Positions 25,017 to 32,275 of a stretch of 64,000 bases of DNA are shown here, piece after piece. This DNA is from Levilinea saccharolytica (GTDB lineage Bacteria > Chloroflexota > Anaerolineae > Anaerolineales > Anaerolineaceae). Below the pieces are notes generated by a model. That model had not been told where the DNA came from, searched no databases, and saw only the letters and a program-made list of their open reading frames with translations. The translations under genes and the position numbers were made by a program. Positions within the stretch are counted from its first letter, which is position 1. Every line of letters starts with the position of its first letter. The stretch spans positions 36,745-100,744 of the forward strand of contig NZ_LGCM01000008.1 of the NCBI RefSeq assembly GCF_001306035.1, read 5' to 3'.

Positions 25017-26114
25017 ATGCAAAAAACACAAGACCTTACCCAAGCACAAGTTGAACGTACTGAACGTGCACAATCTGCGATTCTCGCTGGCAAGTTCCAG
25101 GTCACCCGAACCAATCCCCACCAATGGACGGTCAAAAATGGCGACAAGCTACCGTATGTAGTCTCGTTGAGACCATCTCAAGGTGATTCTGAAGAGGTCA
25201 ATTGGGCGTGTACCTGTATGGACTATCAGCAGCGGGGACCTCAGATTCTCTGCAAACACATTGAAGGTGTCCGCCTTTTAGAAGCGGCGCAACCACAAAT
25301 TCACATAATTCAAGAAAAGGAGAGTCAAATGAATGAAACCATCCCTTCAAATGATGGGAACCTGAGCGACCGGCTGAGCCGCATCCTCTGGGAACTTCGC
25401 CAGCCATTGGACATGTCTCGCGTCAAACGCCGCCAAGCGCCAGGTATGGGATCCGTCCCATATCTGGAAGGATACGACGTTATTGATCGAGCCAACAGTA
25501 TCTTCGGATTTACCTGGTCATTTGACTTGATTGGTGATCCGGTCATCGTGCGTTGGCAAAAAAAGGTGCTGATCTGGAATCAACATGAAAAACGCAAGGT
25601 TCCTGCCCTGGATGCCAATGGGAATGTTCAGACCGAGGAAGTCGGTTTAGTGTATATCACTGGCAAAGTATCTGTCGATCTGGACGGAAAAACATACAGT
25701 CACGCCGATCTTGGTCGTTGTGTCTTCACTGGTGATACACCCGAAGCTCTTGATATGGCCTTGGCAGGTTCAGCCACAGACTGTCTGAAGCGCTGCTTCC
25801 GCCAGTTGGGTGAACAGTTCGGCAATCTGCTGTATGACAAGGAAATTGCTCAAAACGCAGGTATTGATCAAAACCGATCCAATGGCACCTCATCTACGGC
25901 AATTCCAACTTCGAAAGCAAATTCAATGCCTCCCACCACCTCTATCGTACGCAAGTATGGGGATGGTGTCTCCGTGAATGGCAATGTCTCCGAACAAGAG
26001 GCATTTGACCAATTCAAAGAGAAATCCGGGAGAGTTCCTGCTTCAAAGGATGAATTGCGTAATTGGCTAGCCAGTCAACGCGCCACTCCGACGCCTGCAT
26101 CCGTTGCAGCGTAA
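25017..26114 (+). CDS. SWIM zinc finger - Rad52-like annealing protein fusion
   Basis: 365 residues. Residues 63-81 form a SWIM zinc finger, with Cys65 and Cys67 then Cys79 and His81 (ACTCMDY and LCKHIEG). From about residue 115 a Rad52/Rad22-like single-strand annealing domain follows, recognised by YLEGYDVIDRANSIFGFTWS, YSHADLGRC and ALDMALAGSATDCLKRCFRQ. The C-terminal 70 residues are a linker and a short helix-rich tail. Such proteins anneal complementary single strands during phage or plasmid recombination. The ATG has an AAGGAGG SD; SSB follows 32 bp later. Confidence 0.83.
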   Translation: MQKTQDLTQAQVERTERAQSAILAGKFQVTRTNPHQWTVKNGDKLPYVVSLRPSQGDSEEVNWACTCMDYQQRGPQILCKHIEGVRLLEAAQPQIHIIQEKESQMNETIPSNDGNLSDRLSRILWELRQPLDMSRVKRRQAPGMGSVPYLEGYDVIDRANSIFGFTWSFDLIGDPVIVRWQKKVLIWNQHEKRKVPALDANGNVQTEEVGLVYITGKVSVDLDGKTYSHADLGRCVFTGDTPEALDMALAGSATDCLKRCFRQLGEQFGNLLYDKEIAQNAGIDQNRSNGTSSTAIPTSKANSMPPTTSIVRKYGDGVSVNGNVSEQEAFDQFKEKSGRVPASKDELRNWLASQRATPTPASVAA

Positions 26115-26146
26115 AAACCATATACCAAAGAGAAAGGAAAAACACA

Positions 26147-26566
26147 ATGTACCAAACGATTATCCTCATCGGAAATTTGGGAAAAGATCCCGAAATGCGC
26201 TTTACCCCTGGCGGACAACCGGTGACTACCTTATCGGTAGCCACGAATCGCCGTTACAACGGTCAGAATGGACAGCCAGTCAAAGAAACAACCTGGTTTC
26301 GTGTCACTGTGTGGGGAAAACAAGCAGAGTCCTGCAATGAATTCCTACACAAGGGAAGCAAGGTGTTAGTGGAAGGACGTCTAACCCCCGATCCTGAAAC
26401 TGGTGGGCCACATATCTGGGAAAACAACGGAAAGGTTGGCGCTTCATTCGAAGTAACCGCCTCTACCGTACGTTTTCTTTCTGGACGTGAAGACCAGGAG
26501 GAAGCAGAACCCGCGGTAAATACTCAGGTTCCGCCAAACTTAGACCCAAGCGAAATTCCATTTTAG
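26147..26566 (+). CDS. ssb: Single-stranded DNA-binding protein
   Basis: 139 residues from ATG 26147, which follows AAAGGAAAAACACA. The sequence is a canonical SSB: MYQTIILIGNLGKDPEMRFT, TWFRVTVWGKQAE, GSKVLVEGRLT and the acidic C-terminus ending DPSEIPF, which recruits partner proteins. It coats single-stranded DNA during replication or recombination. It lies directly after the SWIM-Rad52 gene; an annealing protein with its own SSB is a common pairing on phages and plasmids. Confidence 0.92.
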   Translation: MYQTIILIGNLGKDPEMRFTPGGQPVTTLSVATNRRYNGQNGQPVKETTWFRVTVWGKQAESCNEFLHKGSKVLVEGRLTPDPETGGPHIWENNGKVGASFEVTASTVRFLSGREDQEEAEPAVNTQVPPNLDPSEIPF

Positions 26567-26598
26567 CCAGAGTCAAAACGCACCGGTGAATCACAACG

Positions 26599-26626
26599 AA
26601 GGACATGCCATTCAGGGCATGTCCTT
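26599..26626 (+). repeat. Hairpin between ssb and the next gene
   Basis: AAGGACATGCC (26599-26609) pairs with its complement at 26616-26626 around a 6-nt loop, followed by only a short pyrimidine run. It is a partial terminator or a processing hairpin after ssb. Confidence 0.6.
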
Positions 26627-26660
26627 TCTCATTCCTATTGAAAGAACACAGGAGGAACAC

Positions 26661-27005
26661 ATGGTAAAAGCGGAAATCACAATCGGTACATGTTATGGAG
26701 ATGCGGTCATTCCCGTTGAGGTAGTGGGAAAAGGCCCGAGACCTGGAACAGTATGGGTACGCGCGCTCAATGGACTGGAACCATTTACCAAGAACAGTCA
26801 CGGTGGCCCTTATCAGGACAGCACTACGGTGGTTCATATCCCTCACTTGAGGGATGTCCGTGTTGAGAATGATCCTGAAGAAGCACCAATCTGTGAAACG
26901 ATTGAACTAGGAGAACTAGAAATCCAAATCTCTCCGCAGGATCACTTGCTTCCAGCGGATTGGTTTCTGGAGAGTGCTTATGAAGACCGAACTTGCTCCG
27001 AGTAG
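26661..27005 (+). CDS. Small protein of unknown function
   Basis: 114 residues from ATG 26661, which follows an AGGAGG SD. The protein is beta-rich and acidic toward the end (GELEIQISPQDHLLPADWFLE). Motifs such as AVIPVEVVGKGPRPGTVWVRAL resemble a small beta-barrel, but I do not recognise the family. Its last 26 bp overlap the next gene, so the two are probably co-translated. It is part of the replication module. Confidence 0.65.
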   Translation: MVKAEITIGTCYGDAVIPVEVVGKGPRPGTVWVRALNGLEPFTKNSHGGPYQDSTTVVHIPHLRDVRVENDPEEAPICETIELGELEIQISPQDHLLPADWFLESAYEDRTCSE

Positions 27006-27552
27006 AACCGCAGGTACGGTTAGAAGCAGTCAGGGGATCCCAAAAGCGCATGCCAGTGCAATGATCCGGGAAGACTTTATGGTGTTCACGCCATCCGTTT
27101 CCATCCAGGGATATCAATACCTGGTTGATTTTGGTTCGGGCAGTGTACATCGTTTTCACAGGGTCAATAAAAACAAGGAGTGCTCTTGTGGTGCAGCTTA
27201 TTGCGAAGCGATTGATGCTGTTCGTTTTTATCTTCAAGCTGGTGGTGCACGAGCGCCTGATCCAGAAGGGATGCCACCTTGTCCTATCTGTGGCAACAAG
27301 ACTTTCCGCGATCGAAATTGGGATGGCAAGTACACCAAGGAATTGGGGTGGCGCTGCACAAAAGGCGGCCTGCGTCATTTCCTGGATGCAAAAGCTGAAA
27401 GGATAAAAAAGAACCTTGCAGAAAACCCCTGGCTCATACCTCCCGCACCTGGATACCCTGGTGTGCGGCGCGATGAATTGATGACCTGGGAAGAATGCGA
27501 AGCTATCAGCCGCAAGGTATTTCTTGAAACCGGATACGATCCGACCGCCTAA
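26980..27552 (+). CDS. Zinc-ribbon protein of unknown function
   Basis: About 190 residues. A CSCGAAYCEA cluster near residue 69 resembles a partial SWIM finger, and CPICGNKTF followed by GWRCTKGG forms a zinc ribbon near residues 100-128. The start is ATG 26980 (GGAG lies upstream), inside the end of the previous gene. The C-terminal WEECEAISRKVFLETGY is helical. Its role is probably nucleic-acid binding; the specific function is unknown. Confidence 0.62.
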   Translation: MKTELAPSRTAGTVRSSQGIPKAHASAMIREDFMVFTPSVSIQGYQYLVDFGSGSVHRFHRVNKNKECSCGAAYCEAIDAVRFYLQAGGARAPDPEGMPPCPICGNKTFRDRNWDGKYTKELGWRCTKGGLRHFLDAKAERIKKNLAENPWLIPPAPGYPGVRRDELMTWEECEAISRKVFLETGYDPTA

Positions 27553-27568
27553 GGACATAACCCTATCG

Positions 27569-27632
27569 GAGGGGACACCACCCACCTGCCCCTTCGGGCA
27601 CCCGAAGCGGGTCCAGGGGTGGTCTGTCCCCT
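27569..27632 (+). repeat. Strong two-stem RNA structure in the radC leader
   Basis: The outer arms GAGGGGACA-CCACCC and GGGTGG-TC-TGTCCCCTC pair with a 2-nt bulge. Inside, CTTCGGG pairs with CCCGAAG. It ends 18 bp before the radC ATG and has no T-run, so it may control radC translation or mRNA processing rather than terminate. Confidence 0.65.
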
Positions 27633-27650
27633 CAATAACAGGAGACAGAC

Positions 27651-28370
27651 ATGAACAACCTACAACCCTACCTTATAGAAAGTGCACACCCTCAAACTTA
27701 CAACTTCCCCCGGCTCAAGCACCTGCCCGTTCGTGAGCAGCCGGCTTTCCGGGTAAGTAAGGACTCAGATGCCTGCAGTCTGGCTGAATTGCTGGCAGTC
27801 ATCATTGGTGGTTCAAATCAAATTGAGTCTGCTGAACAACTGCTGGCACAATTTGGCACGATCCAGAAAATTGCCCAGGCACATGTGAATGAGATTGCTA
27901 AAGTGCCGGGCATAAGCAATTTGACTGCACTGCGGCTCAAAGCGGCTTTAGCACTTGGACGTAAGCTTCTTCAACCAGAAGATGAACGCCCAACAATTCA
28001 TTCACCTGGAGATGCTGCTCAAATCTTGATGCCGATGCTGGCGCATCGTGAACAAGAATTCATGGTCGTGATGCCGCTTGACACACGCAACCGCATGTTG
28101 GATGTGATTGAGATATATCACGGCTCACTTAATTCCTCGATGGTGCGGGTTGGCGAGTTATTCAAACCGGCACTGCAGCGGAACGCAGCAGCAATCTTGA
28201 TCGCACATAACCATCCCAGCACAGATCCCACACCCAGTCCCGAAGATGTCAGCGTGACTCGTGCCATTGTCCAAGCCGGCAAACTTTTGGATGTGTCAGT
28301 CCTGGACCATTTGGTCATTGGATTATCACGATGGGTGTCCCTGAAGGAAAAAGGGTTGGGATTTTCATAA
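27651..28370 (+). CDS. radC: RadC-family JAB-domain protein
   Basis: 239 residues. An N-terminal UPF0758/HhH-like part (SLAELLAVIIGGSN; AKVPGISNLTALRLKAALALGRK) is followed by the MPN/JAB metal site AHNHPSTDPTPSPED near residues 184-198, close to the HxHxxxD consensus with Ser-Thr in place of Ser-Gly. RadC-like proteins are common on integrative elements and plasmids; their enzymatic role is not established. An AGGAGA SD precedes the ATG, and the gene is in a run of plus-strand replication genes. Confidence 0.87.
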   Translation: MNNLQPYLIESAHPQTYNFPRLKHLPVREQPAFRVSKDSDACSLAELLAVIIGGSNQIESAEQLLAQFGTIQKIAQAHVNEIAKVPGISNLTALRLKAALALGRKLLQPEDERPTIHSPGDAAQILMPMLAHREQEFMVVMPLDTRNRMLDVIEIYHGSLNSSMVRVGELFKPALQRNAAAILIAHNHPSTDPTPSPEDVSVTRAIVQAGKLLDVSVLDHLVIGLSRWVSLKEKGLGFS

Positions 28371-28386
28371 TCCACAGGAGATAAAA

Positions 28387-28821
28387 ATGGATCAACTACC
28401 TACACTACAACAACTTGAATACCTTGAATCTGGTTTCGAGGTGTCCAAAATTCTGGCGCATGCTGGGTTTTCAATGGAAAAGCCGGCGTTTTCAATCACA
28501 TGGGGACAAATTGCCGAAGAGATCGCTCATACCCTGGCCGATCACGGTCTTCCTCCAGATCGGTTGGAAGAAGATTTTTTGATAGACCTGGCACAAGGAG
28601 CCCAGAAAGTTCTTCAGAACGATGATGTGCTTTTCTGGCGCAGTTCTATCCGGTCTTTTACAACGGATAACCCAACCGTCACAGCCTTCATAACATCGAA
28701 TTTAGACAAAGATGACGAAGGTCCTCTCACGGAGCAATACGAAAACGCAATCTGTTTGGGGGATGATGAGGCTTACTGGCCAGATGGTGGTGCTTCTGCA
28801 GATTTATTTGACGAATTCTAG
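28387..28821 (+). CDS. Acidic protein of unknown function
   Basis: 144 residues, strongly acidic at both the middle and the C-terminus (SNLDKDDEGPLTEQYENA; LGDDEAYWPDGG). The pattern of helices without a signal peptide suggests a small cytosolic protein. It starts 16 bp after radC with an AGGAGA SD, so it is probably in the radC operon. No family is recognised; acidic small proteins on mobile elements are sometimes DNA mimics, but nothing here proves that. Confidence 0.6.
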   Translation: MDQLPTLQQLEYLESGFEVSKILAHAGFSMEKPAFSITWGQIAEEIAHTLADHGLPPDRLEEDFLIDLAQGAQKVLQNDDVLFWRSSIRSFTTDNPTVTAFITSNLDKDDEGPLTEQYENAICLGDDEAYWPDGGASADLFDEF

Positions 28822-28830
28822 GCACTATGA

Positions 28831-28859
28831 GACACGCAGGGGTTGAACCCCTGCGTGTC
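28831..28859. repeat. Perfect 14-bp inverted repeat after the acidic gene
   Basis: GACACGCAGGGGTT and its exact complement surround a single base (28831-28859), with no T-run. AACGTTGG starts five bases later. It ends one operon and precedes the next, like the hairpin at 24798-24830. Confidence 0.7.
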
Positions 28860-28863
28860 GATC

Positions 28864-28950
28864 AACGTTGGCGCAAATGTATGGATCAACCTTCAGCTAG
28901 TTGGTCTGTAGATAGCTTTAACGTTGGTTTATGTAGATGTGTAACGTTGG
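28864..28950 (+). promoter_or_regulatory. Three AACGTTGG boxes before the 28975 gene
   Basis: Exact copies lie at 28864-28871, 28920-28927 and 28943-28950, the last 25 bp before the TTG start. The same motif, or its AACGTCGG variant, is found before 25017 and before 32276. A shared operator or activator site is the simplest reading. Confidence 0.5.
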
Positions 28951-28974
28951 ATTATTTCACCAAAGGAGGAAGAA

Positions 28975-29409
28975 TTGGAGGTTTTGTGCGAAACACAAAA
29001 AGATGTGAATTGGGAACTGGTTCAAGTAGAAATTGCCCTAATAGATGAATGCTCCAAGAAGTCTTTGGAAGATTTCATCTTGGGCAAGTTTGATGAAGAG
29101 TATCTGGGTGACAACCCGCCCGAATCAGATTGGATTGATTGGTTTCCTCCTCCGTCACGCATGACAGAAGAGGAACTAGACGTGCTCACTGATTGGGTTG
29201 AGATTGAAGCGGAAAAGCATGATCTTTTTCCGGACCCGGATACTTATCCACTCGAAGACTATTTTCTAACAAAGGAGATATATGGAAAAACAGATGACCC
29301 AACTCAAAATCCCTGTTCCGCCTGCGCCACTTCTAGAACAGGCAGTGGGTTACCGAAATTATCGGGGTGCCCATTATCTTGCCCTCTGGTGGGAACCTCG
29401 CGGAGATGA
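28975..29409 (+). CDS. Acidic protein of unknown function with extended 3' overlap
   Basis: Starts at TTG 28975, five bases after AAAGGAGG. The first 100 residues are very acidic (CSKKSLEDFILGKFDEEYLG; DWFPPPSRMTEEELDVL). The reading frame then runs 128 bp into the next gene, where composition changes to Cys/Ser/Arg-rich (NPCSACATSRTGSG). This suggests that the original stop near 29280 was lost. The function is unknown. It is in the AACGTTGG-preceded operon leading to the sliding clamp. Confidence 0.5.
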   Translation: MEVLCETQKDVNWELVQVEIALIDECSKKSLEDFILGKFDEEYLGDNPPESDWIDWFPPPSRMTEEELDVLTDWVEIEAEKHDLFPDPDTYPLEDYFLTKEIYGKTDDPTQNPCSACATSRTGSGLPKLSGCPLSCPLVGTSRR

Positions 29410-29812
29410 GGTCATGGTTTCAGATGGTCTGGTGACCTTTACTGGTCTCTGGCCAGGTTACCTGGCTTATGTGCGACATAAAATGGTTCATCCTCACCTG
29501 ACAGATTTCAACCTGGGTTCTTCAGAATGTCCTGCAGACTATCACTTGATCATCGATCTTGTTGATCGGCAGGCTTTCGTTGCGTCATGCAAAGTAGCAG
29601 ATCGCTTTCAAGCAACCCAATGGAAACAAGGAGTAAAGCAGGAAAAGCCTCTCTCCCTTTCATCAGAAGAAATGGAGAGATGGGTCGAGGAATTGGAGCA
29701 ACAGCTATTGCACTTCCCTAGCATGGATGAACTCATGTCGCAAATTGCAGAAGACGAGAAGCTCGTTGCTGCGCTTGAACACTGGTTGGACGATCAAACG
29801 CCCAGTATATAA
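29282..29812 (+). CDS. Protein of unknown function
   Basis: 176 residues from ATG 29282 behind an AAAGGAGA SD. It contains aromatic-rich segments (YRNYRGAHYLALWWEP; GLWPGYLAYVRHKMVHPHL) and a helical, charged C-terminus (SSEEMERWVEELEQQ). I do not recognise it. It sits directly before the sliding-clamp gene (19 bp), so a role in element replication is plausible but unproven. It shares a long overlap with the preceding frame. Confidence 0.6.
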   Translation: MEKQMTQLKIPVPPAPLLEQAVGYRNYRGAHYLALWWEPRGDEVMVSDGLVTFTGLWPGYLAYVRHKMVHPHLTDFNLGSSECPADYHLIIDLVDRQAFVASCKVADRFQATQWKQGVKQEKPLSLSSEEMERWVEELEQQLLHFPSMDELMSQIAEDEKLVAALEHWLDDQTPSI

Positions 29813-29831
29813 ACCAACAAGGAGATACAGA

Positions 29832-30968
29832 ATGACATGCAACGTGACTGTTCAAAAGAATACTTTTTCTGAAAGCCTGGCAATTGTTGGGCGAGCGGTA
29901 GGTTCTCACTCCCATCTACCGATCTTATCGAACATTTTGCTAAGTAAAGATGATGACCAGCTTCGTCTTTCGGCTACCGACTTGACCGTGGGTGTCACGG
30001 TTTGGATGGATGCCTATTTGGACGGTGACCTGGGTTTGACCTTACCTGCCAAAACACTGACCGATGTGATTAACAGTCTATCAGATCCCGAGGTTGTTTT
30101 TTCGGTTAATGGGAAACCGGAAGCTTCACTGAAGTGCGGAACCTATAAAGGGATCGTCAAGGGAATTGATGCATCCGAGTTTCCAGCCATCCCGGAGTAC
30201 CCTATCACCAATGGGGTTTCAATGGACGCAAGTATGTTCAAAGAGATGATCCAAAAGGTTGCGTTCGCTGCCTCCATGGATGATACCCGACCTGTTCTGA
30301 CTGGAGTCTTGATGAGCATGGATGGAAAGACCGTATCCATGGTCGGAACGGATGGATTCCGTCTCGCTATTAGTAAAGCGATCCTTCCAGAACCGTTCGC
30401 CAAGAAGCAATTAATCATACCGGCTGCTGCATTGAAAGAGGTGGTGCGAATCCTGAACGCGACAAAAACAGCCAGAATCACTTTTGTTTTACCTCCGAAT
30501 GGTAGCCAGGTAGTGTTCCGTTGTGAAAACGTGCAGATGGTCTCACAATTGATCGAAGGGAAATTCCCCGATTACCAGGCGATTCTACCCAAAGGGCACA
30601 AGACCAGAGCAGTCCTTGACGCGGGTGACCTGCTCAAAGCCTGTAAACAGGCCAGCATCATTGCTCGCGAAGGGAGCAATGTGGTGCGCTGTCACCTTCA
30701 ACCCGGAGCTGATCAAACAGGGAAGGTCAAACTATTGGCCGAATCCGATGAGACCGGCGCCAGTGAGATAGAACTTGATGCCACGGTTGAAGGACAGGAA
30801 TTGGAGATCGCATTCAATGTGAAATTCTTGCAAGATGGGTTGGAAGCCATCACTACCAAAAATGTGACCATTGAGGCGAATGCCCACAACACACCAGCGG
30901 TACTCCATTCAACAGGAGATGAGGAGAATTTATACGTTTTAATGCCCATGCATATCGATGGAAGGTAG
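29832..30968 (+). CDS. dnaN: DNA polymerase III sliding clamp (beta), element-encoded
   Basis: 378 residues from ATG 29832 with an AAGGAGA SD, close to the usual bacterial beta-clamp length. The three clamp repeats are visible: SEISLAIVGRAV-type start with HSHLPILSNILL, then DASEFPAIPEYP and KMDDTRPVLTGVLMSMDGK-like text (here FAASMDDTRPVLTGVLM), and finally YVLMPMHID, matching the conserved C-terminal MPM(R/H). It lacks genome-replication neighbours such as dnaA or recF and sits among ssb, radC and annealing genes, so it is probably a second clamp used by the element. Confidence 0.9.
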   Translation: MTCNVTVQKNTFSESLAIVGRAVGSHSHLPILSNILLSKDDDQLRLSATDLTVGVTVWMDAYLDGDLGLTLPAKTLTDVINSLSDPEVVFSVNGKPEASLKCGTYKGIVKGIDASEFPAIPEYPITNGVSMDASMFKEMIQKVAFAASMDDTRPVLTGVLMSMDGKTVSMVGTDGFRLAISKAILPEPFAKKQLIIPAAALKEVVRILNATKTARITFVLPPNGSQVVFRCENVQMVSQLIEGKFPDYQAILPKGHKTRAVLDAGDLLKACKQASIIAREGSNVVRCHLQPGADQTGKVKLLAESDETGASEIELDATVEGQELEIAFNVKFLQDGLEAITTKNVTIEANAHNTPAVLHSTGDEENLYVLMPMHIDGR

Positions 30969-30974
30969 ATAATC

Positions 30975-30999
30975 ACGGGGAAGCATTGGGCTTCCCCGT
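30975..30999 (+). terminator. Hairpin after dnaN
   Basis: ACGGGGAAGC and its complement (30975-30984, 30990-30999) form a 10-bp stem with a 5-nt loop right after the dnaN stop. There is no U-run, so it may be a stabilising 3' end or a weak terminator. Confidence 0.6.
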
Positions 31000-31030
31000 A
31001 AACCTTTCCGATGAAACTCCGGATTCTTGG

Positions 31031-32053
31031 TTAGAAATAATAGAGTTCTTGATACCAGCGTACCCATTCAGATAAAGCTGGCTCATTTATCTCTTTGGCT
31101 CGGTTTATTAATTTTTCCGATGAAAACGCAAAGAACCGGTCGTTGTATCCAATCAATTTTTGAAATTCATTGATGGATGGCCGTAAGGAATCATTTCGAG
31201 GATGATATACCACCGAAAAATACACTTTCTTGTAGGGCCACTTGGGTGAAGGCGATATTTCAAGGCTTGTGGCAAGCAGTTGATTCCGCCACAACTGATT
31301 CATACCACCTTTGAATGGGCATTCGTCATATTCTCTAATACGGTTGGCAGTAAACGGTGAAGAATCTTGCACCGTAATATCCCAATAACGAAATTTACAC
31401 TTGCTGTGGTAATAACAAAGATTTTTATTATCCAGGATTGCGGATGCTGGTGCGCAGGCATGAGAGGGAGTACGTCCAAGGCTTTTAAAACCTCCGCAAG
31501 TTGTAAACTCCACTTCCGTCAGTTTATGTTCAATCATCCATAGGTTGAGATTGCCCTCATGATCATAGTATGCAATGGCAATATCTGCGTCGGTTCCGCT
31601 CACATTTGTATGGTCATTAAGCACATTGTCCGGTTCGTCCCAAAACTCTATCCGAAATCCTCTGTCTAGATGATCCGTCGCAATTGACTTGAGGTCTGTT
31701 TTTACCCCACCTAGAACCTTGGCAGCGACCAGCGGATCCTCGAGGAGAGGCAAGAACAAATTAGCGCATGCAGCCTGAGAACTCGCCATATGTCCAAGAA
31801 ACTTATGGGACTTGAAGGGGAATCGTTGTTGATGATCCAGGAAACGTTCCTTTATTGGGCGATACAGCGGATAACCCTGTGATTTCAATTCGTCTGGTAG
31901 CAAAGCATCATAAGGAGAGTTCTTGAAAAATCCCGATTCTTGAGTCAGATGAGCCCATTTCCAATTTATCAAGTGAATGTACATTTGTAACTGAAAATCG
32001 GTAAGTTCATTGGGGAGCCGATATTTTTTCCCATCGATTTCATAAATTTTCAT
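31031..32053 (-). CDS. PD-(D/E)XK nuclease-like protein
   Basis: About 340 residues from ATG 32053; in-frame ATGs at 32104 and 32149 are possible, and none has a good SD. The middle contains GTDADIAIAYYDHEG followed by LWMIEHKLTEVEF. Asp then Glu-x-Lys in adjacent strands is the PD-(D/E)XK nuclease core. Cysteines near CAPAS, CYYHSKC and CPF may bind metal. It lies on the opposite strand to everything around it between 23.9 and 36.8 kb, so it was probably acquired separately, perhaps as a defence nuclease. The target is unknown. Confidence 0.65.
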   Translation of the reverse strand: MKIYEIDGKKYRLPNELTDFQLQMYIHLINWKWAHLTQESGFFKNSPYDALLPDELKSQGYPLYRPIKERFLDHQQRFPFKSHKFLGHMASSQAACANLFLPLLEDPLVAAKVLGGVKTDLKSIATDHLDRGFRIEFWDEPDNVLNDHTNVSGTDADIAIAYYDHEGNLNLWMIEHKLTEVEFTTCGGFKSLGRTPSHACAPASAILDNKNLCYYHSKCKFRYWDITVQDSSPFTANRIREYDECPFKGGMNQLWRNQLLATSLEISPSPKWPYKKVYFSVVYHPRNDSLRPSINEFQKLIGYNDRFFAFSSEKLINRAKEINEPALSEWVRWYQELYYF

Positions 32054-32209
32054 AATAAAGTCCGGCTTTCGTTTTTGTAGCGGATATAAAAAGGCCTTCT
32101 TCATTTTACATGCGAATGGACAGGGCATGAAACCTGGTTGCTGAAACAATATTCAAGTTTCAGGCACCTGGTTTGATGTTCTGTTATGCAGTGCATACAG
32201 AAACGCAAG

Positions 32210-32240
32210 AACGTTGGCTATTTTTACAATTCAACGTTGG
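32210..32240 (+). promoter_or_regulatory. Two AACGTTGG boxes before the 32276 gene
   Basis: Copies lie at 32210-32217 and 32233-32240, 23 bp apart and about 36 bp before the ATG. They match the boxes upstream of 25017 (as AACGTCGG) and 28975. Confidence 0.5.
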
Positions 32241-32275
32241 TTATTCAATCCATATCTAATCCAAAGGAGGATCAC

